Assembly: GCA_014773175.1 (NCBI GenBank)
Contig: VXCM01003171.1
Span: 62,001-126,000, forward strand
From: Lucifuga dentata
Lineage: Eukaryota > Chordata > Actinopteri > Ophidiiformes > Bythitidae
Length of the DNA: 64,000 bases
Direction of reading: 5' to 3'
How positions within the stretch are numbered: the stretch's first letter is position 1; every line of letters begins with the position of its first letter. Below the pieces are notes generated by a model that made no database searches, had not been told where the DNA came from, and worked only from the letters and a program-made list of their open reading frames with translations. The position numbers and the translations under genes are program-made. Shown piece by piece: positions 56,685-64,000 of the stretch.

Positions 56685-57840
56685 TGAATGCGACTGAATT
56701 CAAACAGTAAAATCAAAAGTAAAGCAAAAAGTGCCACCAAATGTAATGGAGTACAAATATATTTATTCTTCATAAATATACTCAAGTATGAGTTTAAAGT
56801 ATCCTGCAATCAAACTTCTTAGTAAAGCACAATTTTGTGAAAAAATGTACTTAAGTAAATGTAGCAGAGTAAATGGAACATGTTACTACATACCTCTGGT
56901 CATCAGTCATAAAGCAAAAAAACTGACAGAAGAAGCTGAATCTGACTTTAAGACAATGTGTGGAAAACCACATGTTGCTTCACATGACGTAAAGAAGATG
57001 TGCTGCCTTCAGACGCTGAACAGAATGGAGCAACATGCTGAGAACATACAATCACATGCTAACCTGAACACATGTTCATCTGAACACGCATTAGCTAAGA
57101 CTAATGTGCTACTACTGTTTCTCAGCATCCTTTAACTATGGTAAAGTTTGTTTTATTTTTCAGCACATTTAATGGTTTAAGTTTCACGATCATCAAGCTA
57201 AAAACCACATGCAACCCACAACCAGATGCTTCTAGATCAACAGACTGCCTCGTAATGAGTTTGGATTTATGAGAATTACGTTCATACAACAAATGAACCA
57301 CTCCAAAGTTCGTTTGACACACAACAGAGACCACCTACTCAAAACGTTGCTGCATTCAGACCTGCATAAATGAATCAATAAAAACACTAAATGGTGAGAT
57401 AATTTGTGCTGGCAATTTCCCAACTATTCATATGAGCACAGTGTGAAAATTACAGAGCCTTGAAACTTGCTGTAAAACCGTAAAACATCATACGGCAGAA
57501 TTTAATAATGTTTGGATCAAAACCCAACAGAGTTGATGTAAAGATGCCAGAAAGAAAAAGACTCGGTCATAAAATCAAGTGTTTTTTAGTGCATGTTTTT
57601 CTCATGGTCAGTGGGAGGCTCGTCACAATCCATCTCTATGCTATATTCAAATCTGTGTGTGCGTGCGAGCATCATGCATCATGTGTGGCAGTGGGAACCT
57701 GAGTGTGTGATTGTCTCCAAGGTCATTTCTTCTCCTCATGACCTCACTCTTTTCTCAGACCCTCCACGACTATATCACTTCCTGTTCAGGCAACAAAGGG
57801 ACTATTTTAGACTACAATCATGTTCCTCTGACAGGGACGC

Positions 57841-57852
57841 GGGGGGGGGGGN

Positions 57853-57893
<41 letters not shown>
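57841..57893. repeat. G run, single N and (GA)n microsatellite
   Basis: GGGGGGGGGGG, N 57852, then GAGAGAAAGAGAG and a GA tract to 57893. The region 56907-57840 has no recognised gene. Confidence 0.93.
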
Positions 57894-57897
<4 letters not shown>

Positions 57898-58228
57898 TAA
57901 TTCAGCATGACAGATGCAAGGACATCAAAAGAAAATAACAAAATGAGAGAGGACCAAACAAGAAATCAGAAATTTCTTTGAGACTTGATTGCCATTTGCT
58001 CCATTTTTGAGTTTTTCACTCTCAACATATATAACACTGAAATGCATGGCGATGCACTGAAAATGAAAAACACCTTGTTTTTTTCTGTTTAATTTGAATT
58101 GCAAAATGCTAATTGCTTAAATGAAGCTGCTATCTTCATGTGACAGAATAAGTTTGTGTTTCTAGTCCTGGTTTGTGCATCAAGGAGGTTTTTATTTTGT
58201 TGTGTCTATCTTGGAGCCTGATGTTGTT

Positions 58229-58300
58229 CAGCTCCACCTGGGCCTTGAACCTGTGACCTGCTCAGTCAAAGGTCAAAGGTTAAGCCCACAGGACTGACCG
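58229..58300. promoter_or_regulatory. DR1-like motif beside a tRNA-like B-box phrase
   Basis: AGGTCA-A-AGGTTA (58270-58282) is a direct repeat with one-base spacing, with a further overlapping TCAAAGG upstream. The reverse strand of 58236-58260 reads GGTCACAGGTTCAAGGCCC, similar to a Pol III B box in tRNA-derived SINEs. No matching A box or tail is found, so the SINE reading is weak. Confidence 0.25.
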
Positions 58301-58777
58301 CCACCCCCACAGATCTGCCCGGCCTGCTGCCAGACCCCCCCATCCCATCCCATCCTCCTACCCTGCTCCGTCTTACATGAAAGCTTGTTTTTTCCATTAT
58401 TCATATTCTGATTTCCTGAGACAGTGTTCTCAGTGTGCGGCACAAACACACACAACGCACACTTATGCAACTTATAAGCAAGGACAGAGAGAGATGTGTG
58501 TGAGCACAAAGCAAACACATGGTCTTGCAGACCCACGGGTGTGTGAGATTTGTGGTTTCTGGGGAAAAGGAAGGTCAAACAAAGCCGCTTCATTGATCTG
58601 TGATGCAGTGATCTAACATGGGAATTAAAACAATTCTGAAGATTCAAACATCTGATGCACATCTGCTGAACATCAAACAGCTTTAGACAAATAATTAAAC
58701 AAACCCAATAGATTCCCAAATGTGCTGTTTTTGAAATTACAGTACACTTTACAGAATCCATCACACAACATTATTAG

Positions 58778-59467
58778 TAGGGATGAGCCGAGTATTCAGA
58801 TGAAACGAGTATCCGTTACAGATAATGCACTTTTTACGAGTACCATCCGAGTAAAATGTATCACTACTCGTACTCGTTGAAGAAAAAAAAAAATCTGATT
58901 GGGTAGTGCTTACTAGTGCTGTGTCCACATGGGTCCATGATCGTCCTGGCAGCCAATCACAGAGCTCCTCTCTACATAGAGCTGCTGCTGCTGCTCCACA
59001 CGACTCACAGCCACTCTGTCCACACTAACATAGTAGCATCTATTAGCTATAGTTGCTATTCTCAGATTCAGCTCAACATTATACTCAGTCCACAGCTAAA
59101 CAAACACACATTCATTTACTGTGGACATTCACACGGAAGACACTGATACAAACACACACTTCTACTACTTCTACTAGCTTCTTGTAGCTTCTAGGCTAAC
59201 TTGCCAGTTTGCTAGCGATTCTTATACTGTACAAGTGCAATTTTGTGCACATTTAGATGCCACCACTCACCTGAAATCATAAGACATACAGTACATTATG
59301 GTTAGTCAACTAACCTGGTGTGCTCTACTGTCTTAACACCGTCAATTCATTTAAAAAAAAACAACAAAAAAACAGAGTAACGATCTAAGCCCCACCCATC
59401 CAGGTACGAATACAGATAATTTAATCGCTTCAGTGGATATGGATAATGATGTACTCACTCATCCCTA
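58778..59467 (+). mobile_element. hAT MITE with perfect 8-bp duplication
   Basis: The ends TAGGGATGAGCCGAGTA and GTACTCACTCATCCCTA are inverted. ATTATTAG flanks both sides exactly (58770-58777 and 59468-59475). The subterminal part has repeated ACGAGTA/ACTCG motifs. Inside are GCTGCTGCTGCTGC and CTACTTCTACTAGC. At 690 bp with no transposase it is a non-autonomous copy, and the exact duplication implies a fairly recent insertion. Confidence 0.9.
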
Positions 59468-59479
59468 ATTATTAGATCT

Positions 59480-60274
59480 TTTCATGCTCGTATTTCTTTG
59501 TTCAGACTTCATGAGAATCAGAACCGACAGCTGACATCTTCACAGAACTAAACTCTTTCAGATTTGATTGGGAACAAAACTTCCATTTTTCACCTTTTTT
59601 GAAGATAACATAGAAAAGTTAAGGATGACCCTGCTTCTACCTCTGTTTAAAGCCCGAGGCTGATGATCGGACTGGCTGACACCTGTGCAGGCTTGTGGGC
59701 GGGACCTGTATCAGCAGGCTCTTTGTTCAGTCCATTCTCTCATGCTGTGTGGTACAGTTGGCACATTTATTTATTGACATAAACTTATACGCAGTAAAAC
59801 TTACAACCTGAAATTGCATCCATTACTATCCTGCAGCGTTGGAGCCAACCATGACATAACAGGAGGGAGGGAGGGGGGCAAGCGGTGGGGCTTGTCTGGG
59901 GTACAAACCTAGTCTTGTATTTTAAATAATGAGGTCATGTGTGTGTTGGCATGTGAGGTGAAGCCTGCAGGTGCCGGAGGAACAGCTCCACGTTTTAGTT
60001 TTGCGTGGTAGCTCTGAGGCGGCCCCTGGTGTGCCAGGGTTCGCTGCTGAGGACGAGAAAGGCAAAGTAAGGCAGTAAAGCTGAGGAAGACGAGGAACTG
60101 GACAACTTCCAGAATGTGGTTAGATGTACTTAAGTCTTTCTCCGAGCAGCGTACGGTAACACGTGATGAACTGTATTAAAGCTCGTGTGTGAGCTGATGT
60201 GATGTATTTAAGGTTTAATGTGCATTTCAATACAAAGCTGCTTTCATTCTTTAAACCTTTGTCTGTCAGCCATC

Positions 60275-60275
<1 letters not shown>
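59480..60275. other. Spacer without recognised genes
   Basis: Mixed DNA with GGGAGGGAGGGAGGGGGGCAAG near 59860. The minus strand at 60020-60036 has a weak CTCF-like CCAGGGGCC. No gene is recognised. Confidence 0.5.

Positions 60276-60304
<29 letters not shown>
60276..60304. repeat. (GT)n microsatellite
   Basis: A GT tract followed by GCTCACCTCTGTGTGTG. Frames through it are low-complexity. Confidence 0.95.
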
Positions 60305-60307
<3 letters not shown>

Positions 60308-60393
60308 CACCTCTGTGTGTGAGCTTTCTGACTGTGTATTTTGGCTCTTCTATGCTGCTGTGTGTGAATTGTTATCTAAAGTTTATCTTATTA

Positions 60394-60522
60394 CCTCAGC
60401 CAACATTGTTAGGAAAGGAAACAAATTAGGTTATTAGGATTGTTTTTTTTTTTTACTNCCTCAGCCAACATTGTTAGGAAAGGAAACAAATTAGGTTATT
60501 AGGATTGTTTTTTTTTTTTACT
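60394..60522. other. Single-N junction with 64-bp duplicated flanks
   Basis: Positions 60394-60457 and 60459-60522 match around N 60458. A T run interrupted by N 60638 lies just downstream (60621-60654). Confidence 0.9.
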
Positions 60523-60899
60523 TCAAGATAACCATATAGTAACCCTCTGGAGTCTCAACTCAATTTTTTTTTAAATTCTTCATTCAAGAAAAAAAAATCC
60601 AAATGAAAAGAATTTATCGATTTTTTTTTTTTTTTTTNTTTTTTTTTTTTTTTTGTTAAATAACTCATAAAAAAGGTGTAAATTTTCTACTTAATTCCAT
60701 AAGATTCTAAAAAAAAAATGTTTAAATGTCTCCAAAAATCAACAAACAACAAACAATCAACAAACAATAATGACTTTAGACTCAGAGGGTTAACGTGAAT
60801 GGAGTATAAAGACAGGACGGAGGACGGGAACGTGCAGCTCCCATAAATTTGTCCTGTTATCTGCACGCTGAAGGTAAATGTATGTTGTTGACCTCTGTC

Positions 60900-60960
60900 T
60901 GGGGTCTGGAGGTGGCGGAGGGGTGGAGGAGGAGGAGGAGGTAGAGGAGGGGAAGGCGAT
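60900..60960. repeat. GGAGGTGG/GGAGGA-rich tract
   Basis: G-rich sequence (GGAGGTGGCGGAGGGGTGG and GGAGGAGGAGGAGG) that could form G-quadruplex or triplex DNA. The short Gly- and Glu-rich frames here are compositional. Confidence 0.7.
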
Positions 60961-61110
60961 TCACTCTCCCACAGTACCCTTCTCCACATGGAGCTCTGAG
61001 ATCAGGAAATGCAGGACTGGGCGTTATTCTTCAGCAAAGGGATGGACGCAGCATTTGTATTCTTTTTCCCAGAGGTGGCTATATTTATGGCTATTGTTTT
61101 GGACAGGGAG

Positions 61111-61233
61111 CTCCCCGTCTCTCTGAGCAAGTGTCCAGTGTGTGTGTGTGTGTGTGTGTGTCTGTGTGTGANCTCCCCGTCTCTCTGAGCAAGTGTCCAG
61201 TGTGTGTGTGTGTGTGTGTGTGTCTGTGTGTGA
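61111..61233. other. Single-N junction with 61-bp duplicated flanks and (GT)n
   Basis: Positions 61111-61171 and 61173-61233 are identical around N 61172. Each side includes a GT tract, so one microsatellite is shown twice. This inflates a 188-codon frame on the minus strand, which is not a gene. Confidence 0.92.
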
Positions 61234-61498
61234 GTGTCTGACTTGCTGGCCTGAGTCCAGTAATGAAAATAACATCTTGACCAAAGGATGACCGAAGCAG
61301 CAGAAGATGACAACAGAGACTTTCTTTTTCTTTTGTGTTCTTGCTGTATGATGTCAGATTCCCACCATAAATCTCTGAATAACATCATAAATAAAAGCTG
61401 ACAGGCAGCTAAACAACGCCTGGGAAAATGCATGCGTTTGCTGCACGGGTCCTTGCGTTTGTGTGGTGTGTTTGTACGGGGCTCGTCCCTTTCACCTA

Positions 61499-61499
61499 A

Positions 61500-61542
<43 letters not shown>
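61499..61542. repeat. (GT)n microsatellite
   Basis: A perfect GT tract of about 42 bases, the longest clean one in the last 10 kb. Confidence 0.96.
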
Positions 61543-61544
<2 letters not shown>

Positions 61545-61609
61545 CACTTTGTTTTGATATGTTGGCATCAGTAACTGAAGGTGAACTGGAGGTTTGAGCC
61601 TGCAGCCAC

Positions 61610-61800
61610 TTGACTTTTCACCTGTTGCAACACAGAAACCTTTTCAGGAACTTCTTTTATTTCATACCAAGAAACTAAAGACCCATTTGAATACAAACCA
61701 TTGTTAGCTCCTCTCTTACCTCCTTTCTATTAATATGGTGCTCAGATTTGCCCTTCTAAGAACCTTCCTGCATTTCCACGAGCTTGGGAACTGAACGAAT
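61610..61800. repeat. Possible family E remnant
   Basis: TTTTCAGGAACTTCTTTTATTTC and a later CTAAGAACCTTCC resemble the end motifs of family E at 13665 and 38940. No central blocks are shared. The call is tentative. Confidence 0.25.
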
Positions 61801-61822
61801 GATTCTATGCTTATGAAACAAT

Positions 61823-61872
61823 CTAGTTTTCCCCAAGGGCCAAATTATGTCAAGCATGCCAAGCCAAGGGGC
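61823..61872 (-). mobile_element. hAT (51565 family) subterminal fragment
   Basis: CTAGTTTTCCCCAAGGGCC and AAATTATGTCAAGC match, in reverse, the segment just inside the right end of the hAT element at 52418-52452. The outer CAGGGTTCCCCAA tip is absent. It is a small orphan piece. Confidence 0.65.
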
Positions 61873-62065
61873 CACATGATCACATCATGTACCGTGTCAT
61901 CTGCATCGTTAGGAATAAACTTTTTATACAAATCAGAAACTAGAGGTGTCTTTTTATTTATAAGAAATTCTGAGGTAATCCTAAATATTTTAAAGAGCAA
62001 ATTAACAGTAAATCTGTTTTATCCTGTGATTATCCAGGCAGGAAAAATAACAAGAAATCTAATAT

Positions 62066-62165
62066 ACAGTTTTATGTTTTGGAAAATGGTTGTTAGTAGT
62101 GTAATGTGCATTCTGGTAATATTTGTTGGGCTCAAATATGCAAAATCACTGGTATAGTCCTTTAA
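62066..62165 (+). mobile_element. MITE family A right-end fragment
   Basis: TTTTATGTTTTGGAAAATGG, GTTGTTAGTAGTGTAATGTG, ATTTGTTGGGCTCAAATATG and ACTGGTATAGTCCTTTAA match the right end of the diverged subfamily at 14895-14995. TTAA lies at 62162-62165. The left part is missing. Confidence 0.7.
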
Positions 62166-63045
62166 GTCACATATGAATCCACTCCGTACTGCTATCAATT
62201 GACTCTGGTGCTGACATCATAACAGCCGTGTTTCCCCTTTTTCCAAAATCGTGGTGTCGCTGCCATTGCCATGTACGCCACACGGATACACGTTTAGGTC
62301 TGTCACTTTGATTTAGGTCACGCCTCTTTACCAAAGCATTTAAAAATAGATATGTTCTCTCTCTTTTTTTTTTCTGGGTTTGAAGGCATTTTTTTTTAAA
62401 ACATGAAGGAGGCGTGCTCGAGCTAAAACGGGGTTTAAGTTGCTCTTTAAGCATCATTTATGCTGCTGTGGTTACATTTTTATCACAGTTGTGTCTGCCC
62501 ATTGTAAAAAAGCCCTCCATCCAAAAAAAAAAAAAAAAAAAAGAAACAAATCACATCAACATATGAAATATCTGTGTGAAAAGTGTCATAAAACTTTATC
62601 ACAACAGCAGTTTTTGGAATCAGACATGATAAAAAAAAATCTCCCTCACTTTTCTTATCACGGTGACACACATTAGGCACTTTTCCAAAACATTCAAACA
62701 GCATCTTTAAATAGTATTGTTGATGGGAAAAACATCCCTGAGTGCCAAAGATTTTTTTTCTCTATATCCAGGAGTTTGAAAAAGTCAGAAATATTTGCAA
62801 ATTTATCAGCCAGACAGAATTATGACCACTTTACAAAAAAAATTAGTTAACCCAAATTCTAAAGATACTGAATGATGAAACCTGGAGAAACTTTCAGGTG
62901 TTTCATTAAAGTGAAAACTAGAATGCAAGTCCGTCATTTTGTTAATTAGGGCAGTAAATTACTCAATAAACTCTCAAAATGTACCACAATTAGTTTTATA
63001 TTGCTATCAATCATTTTGCATAGCCAGATGACACATTTCTCAGTG
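62166..63045. other. Spacer with poly(A) tract
   Basis: An A run lies at 62523-62541, preceded by CATCC. The rest is A/T-rich with no recognised gene. Confidence 0.55.
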
Positions 63046-63049
63046 TTGG

Positions 63050-63350
63050 TCCATGTAAGTGAAAACACATGAGGCAGCGAATTGGCTTTTGAATGTGAGA
63101 CGACGGGGTGAGACGATGGGGTGAGAAGAGGAGGTGAGCGGTGAGAAAGCCACCGACGCTGGCTGCTATAATTAGCCTGAGCTGTGACCGCAACCGGGAG
63201 GAAATGCTGTCAGACGGTCATAAACACAGATGTAGAGGGAGCTGGGAACCGGCCAGGCTGGGCATTGTCCTCTAAAATCACAGCCAGGAGCTTCGGTGTG
63301 TGGAAAGGGAGACGGGAATGGAAGGTGGATTGTGTGGTGGATGTGGGGAG
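63050..63350. other. CNE-like non-coding block
   Basis: It starts with a short GA/GGTGAG repeat near 63097-63145, then becomes mixed repeat-free sequence including GCTGCTATAATTAGCCTGAG near 63162 and CTAAAATCACAGCCAGGAGC near 63272. TAATTAG is a homeodomain core. No coding frame is credible. Confidence 0.25.
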
Positions 63351-63366
63351 GCTCAAGATGAATGCT

Positions 63367-63420
63367 CATATATATATATATATATATATTTTTTTTTTTT
63401 TNTTTTTTTTTTTTTTTTTT
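63367..63420. repeat. (TA)n and poly(T) with single N
   Basis: A TA tract to about 63389 is followed by a T run interrupted by N 63402. The sides are homopolymer, so the join is ambiguous. Confidence 0.93.
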
Positions 63421-63658
63421 AATGGTAATGAACACCAATTAAATATTTATTCATGGTTTTCAGGTGCTCAGGAAAGACCACCTGTGTAAGAGTCACAGTC
63501 TGTGGGTTCTTTGCTTTGACTTTACACTTTTGCAATGCTTTCCTCTCAGGGGTGTGTGAGGTGTGTGTGTGTGTGGGGGGGGAAGGATTCAATGGATTCA
63601 TTTTTTTCTGTTCATTCTGACAAAACTGTGCTCATGTGACACTTCAGTGCTCACAGAG

Positions 63659-64000
63659 TTAAAGGACCATACTACCCATTTTTCATGTTTGAGCCTAATA
63701 TATTCCATTTTCATACACGTAAGGTTACTCACAATCATTACCCAAAGGATAAAACCGCTATTAAACACTACTAAAATCACTATTAAAATCAACTTGTTGA
63801 TACTTGAAACATTCTTGGCATAGTTAATCCATCATCGTGAACAAGACGTGTATTCAGGTTTTTTTTTTTTTTTTAGAAGTTTCATAATTTTAGTGTTTAA
63901 GTGCAATAAAAAGCATGGAGTGAATGTATGTCTCCACTGGGGAATATAGTCCCAAAAGAAGACCTGCGTTTATGGAAAAATTTAAAGGACTGTGACTTCA
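63659..64000 (+). mobile_element. MITE family A, copy 4, cut by the window end
   Basis: TTAAAGGACCATACTACCC starts the element. It follows copy 3 through AATCAACTTGTTGATACTT, GACGTGTATTCAGG, GGGGAATATAGTCCCAAAAG and the internal TTAAAGGAC at 63982-63990. The right half lies beyond the window. A small deletion is present near 63750-63780, where the GGTTTCAGTTCATTCTGG block is lost. Confidence 0.87.

Larger units (their letters stand above)
55735..56898 (+). mobile_element. hAT element with CAGAGGTGGGTAG ends
   Basis: The left end CAGAGGTGGGTAGAGTAGCC and the right end GTTACTACATACCTCTG are inverted. The flanks GTCATCAT (55727-55734) and GTCATCAG (56899-56906) match at seven of eight bases. 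Subterminal ACTCAAGTA and TACTTAAGTA motifs recur many times at both ends, typical of transposase-binding repeats. It holds three tandem units of 80-84 bp (56078-56325) and N 56617 with duplicated flanks. No transposase is encoded. A relative's left end is at 30106. Confidence 0.87.

Noticed and set aside
58229..58300. tRNA-derived SINE
   Set aside because: A B-box-like phrase is present but no A box at the right distance, no tRNA fold and no 3' tail could be found.
58273..58764. 163-codon minus-strand frame
   Set aside because: The composition is irregular, with no motif, no splice context and no similarity I recognise.
61002..61568. 188-codon minus-strand frame
   Set aside because: It is His-Thr repeat translated from GT microsatellites and is lengthened by the duplicated flank at N 61172.
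1..64000. rRNA, snRNA, microRNA, CRISPR, bacterial operon or phage features
   Set aside because: I scanned for 5S-like, U6-like and familiar microRNA words and for prokaryotic gene organisation, and found nothing supportable.

Overview
This is non-coding DNA from a vertebrate nuclear genome, most probably a teleost fish. The sequence shows very many (CA/GT)n and (GA/CT)n microsatellites, eukaryotic tRNA genes with internal promoters and T-run terminators, several DNA-transposon MITE families with intact target-site duplications, an L1-type LINE tail and no bacterial gene layout. I found no convincing host protein-coding exon. Nearly all open frames are short and random, run through microsatellites, or cross N runs. 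The assembly is a draft: a 914-base gap (5065-5978), a 55-base gap (19162-19216) and 22 single-N junctions. At least twelve of those junctions have the same sequence on both sides.

The only genes I am confident of are six tRNA-Met(CAT) loci (elongator type). They lie at 4383-4455, 14363-14435, 16655-16727 and 17631-17703 on the minus strand, 53057-53129 on the plus strand and 54135-54208 on the minus strand. Three fall within 3.4 kb. Each is followed by a run of at least four T on its own strand. The 16655 copy has every expected base and pair. The 4383 copy (T-loop and acceptor defects) and the 54135 copy (an extra base in the anticodon arm) look damaged or functionally altered.

Layout. 0-1.7 kb: microsatellites and a CNE-like block. 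1.7-2.4 kb: first copy of a TTAA-flanked MITE (family A), which recurs at 8.0, 14.4 (diverged), 16.0 and 63.7 kb, with single ends at 21.2, 34.1 and 62.1 kb. 4.4-6.3 kb: tRNA, microsatellites and the large gap. 12.5-14.1 kb: a Harbinger-like MITE with TTA duplications, an L1 ORF2 tail and a further repeat. 14.3-17.7 kb: the tRNA-Met cluster interleaved with family A. 17.7-24.5 kb: A/T-rich spacer, simple repeats and nested repeats C and D. 25.4-32.1 kb: a BED-finger (hAT) transposase remnant and a small foldback repeat present twice. 32.9-33.8 kb: an unidentified 82-codon frame and a second Harbinger-like MITE. 36.6-43.2 kb: more MITEs, a perfect palindrome and a hAT element. 46-50.5 kb: a second D copy and a long inverted repeat enclosing a second C copy. 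51.5-59.5 kb: three hAT elements with 8-bp duplications, a CTCF-like motif and two tRNA-Met genes. 59.5-64 kb: simple repeats, element fragments and the family A copy cut by the window end.

Between the repeats are blocks of mixed-composition sequence rich in homeobox-, SOX- and nuclear-receptor-like motifs. They look like conserved non-coding elements of a gene desert, which is an inference that needs alignment. The strongest biological theme is repeated tRNA-Met genes with TTAA-type MITEs inserted 4 to 28 bp away. I see no undescribed protein-based system.
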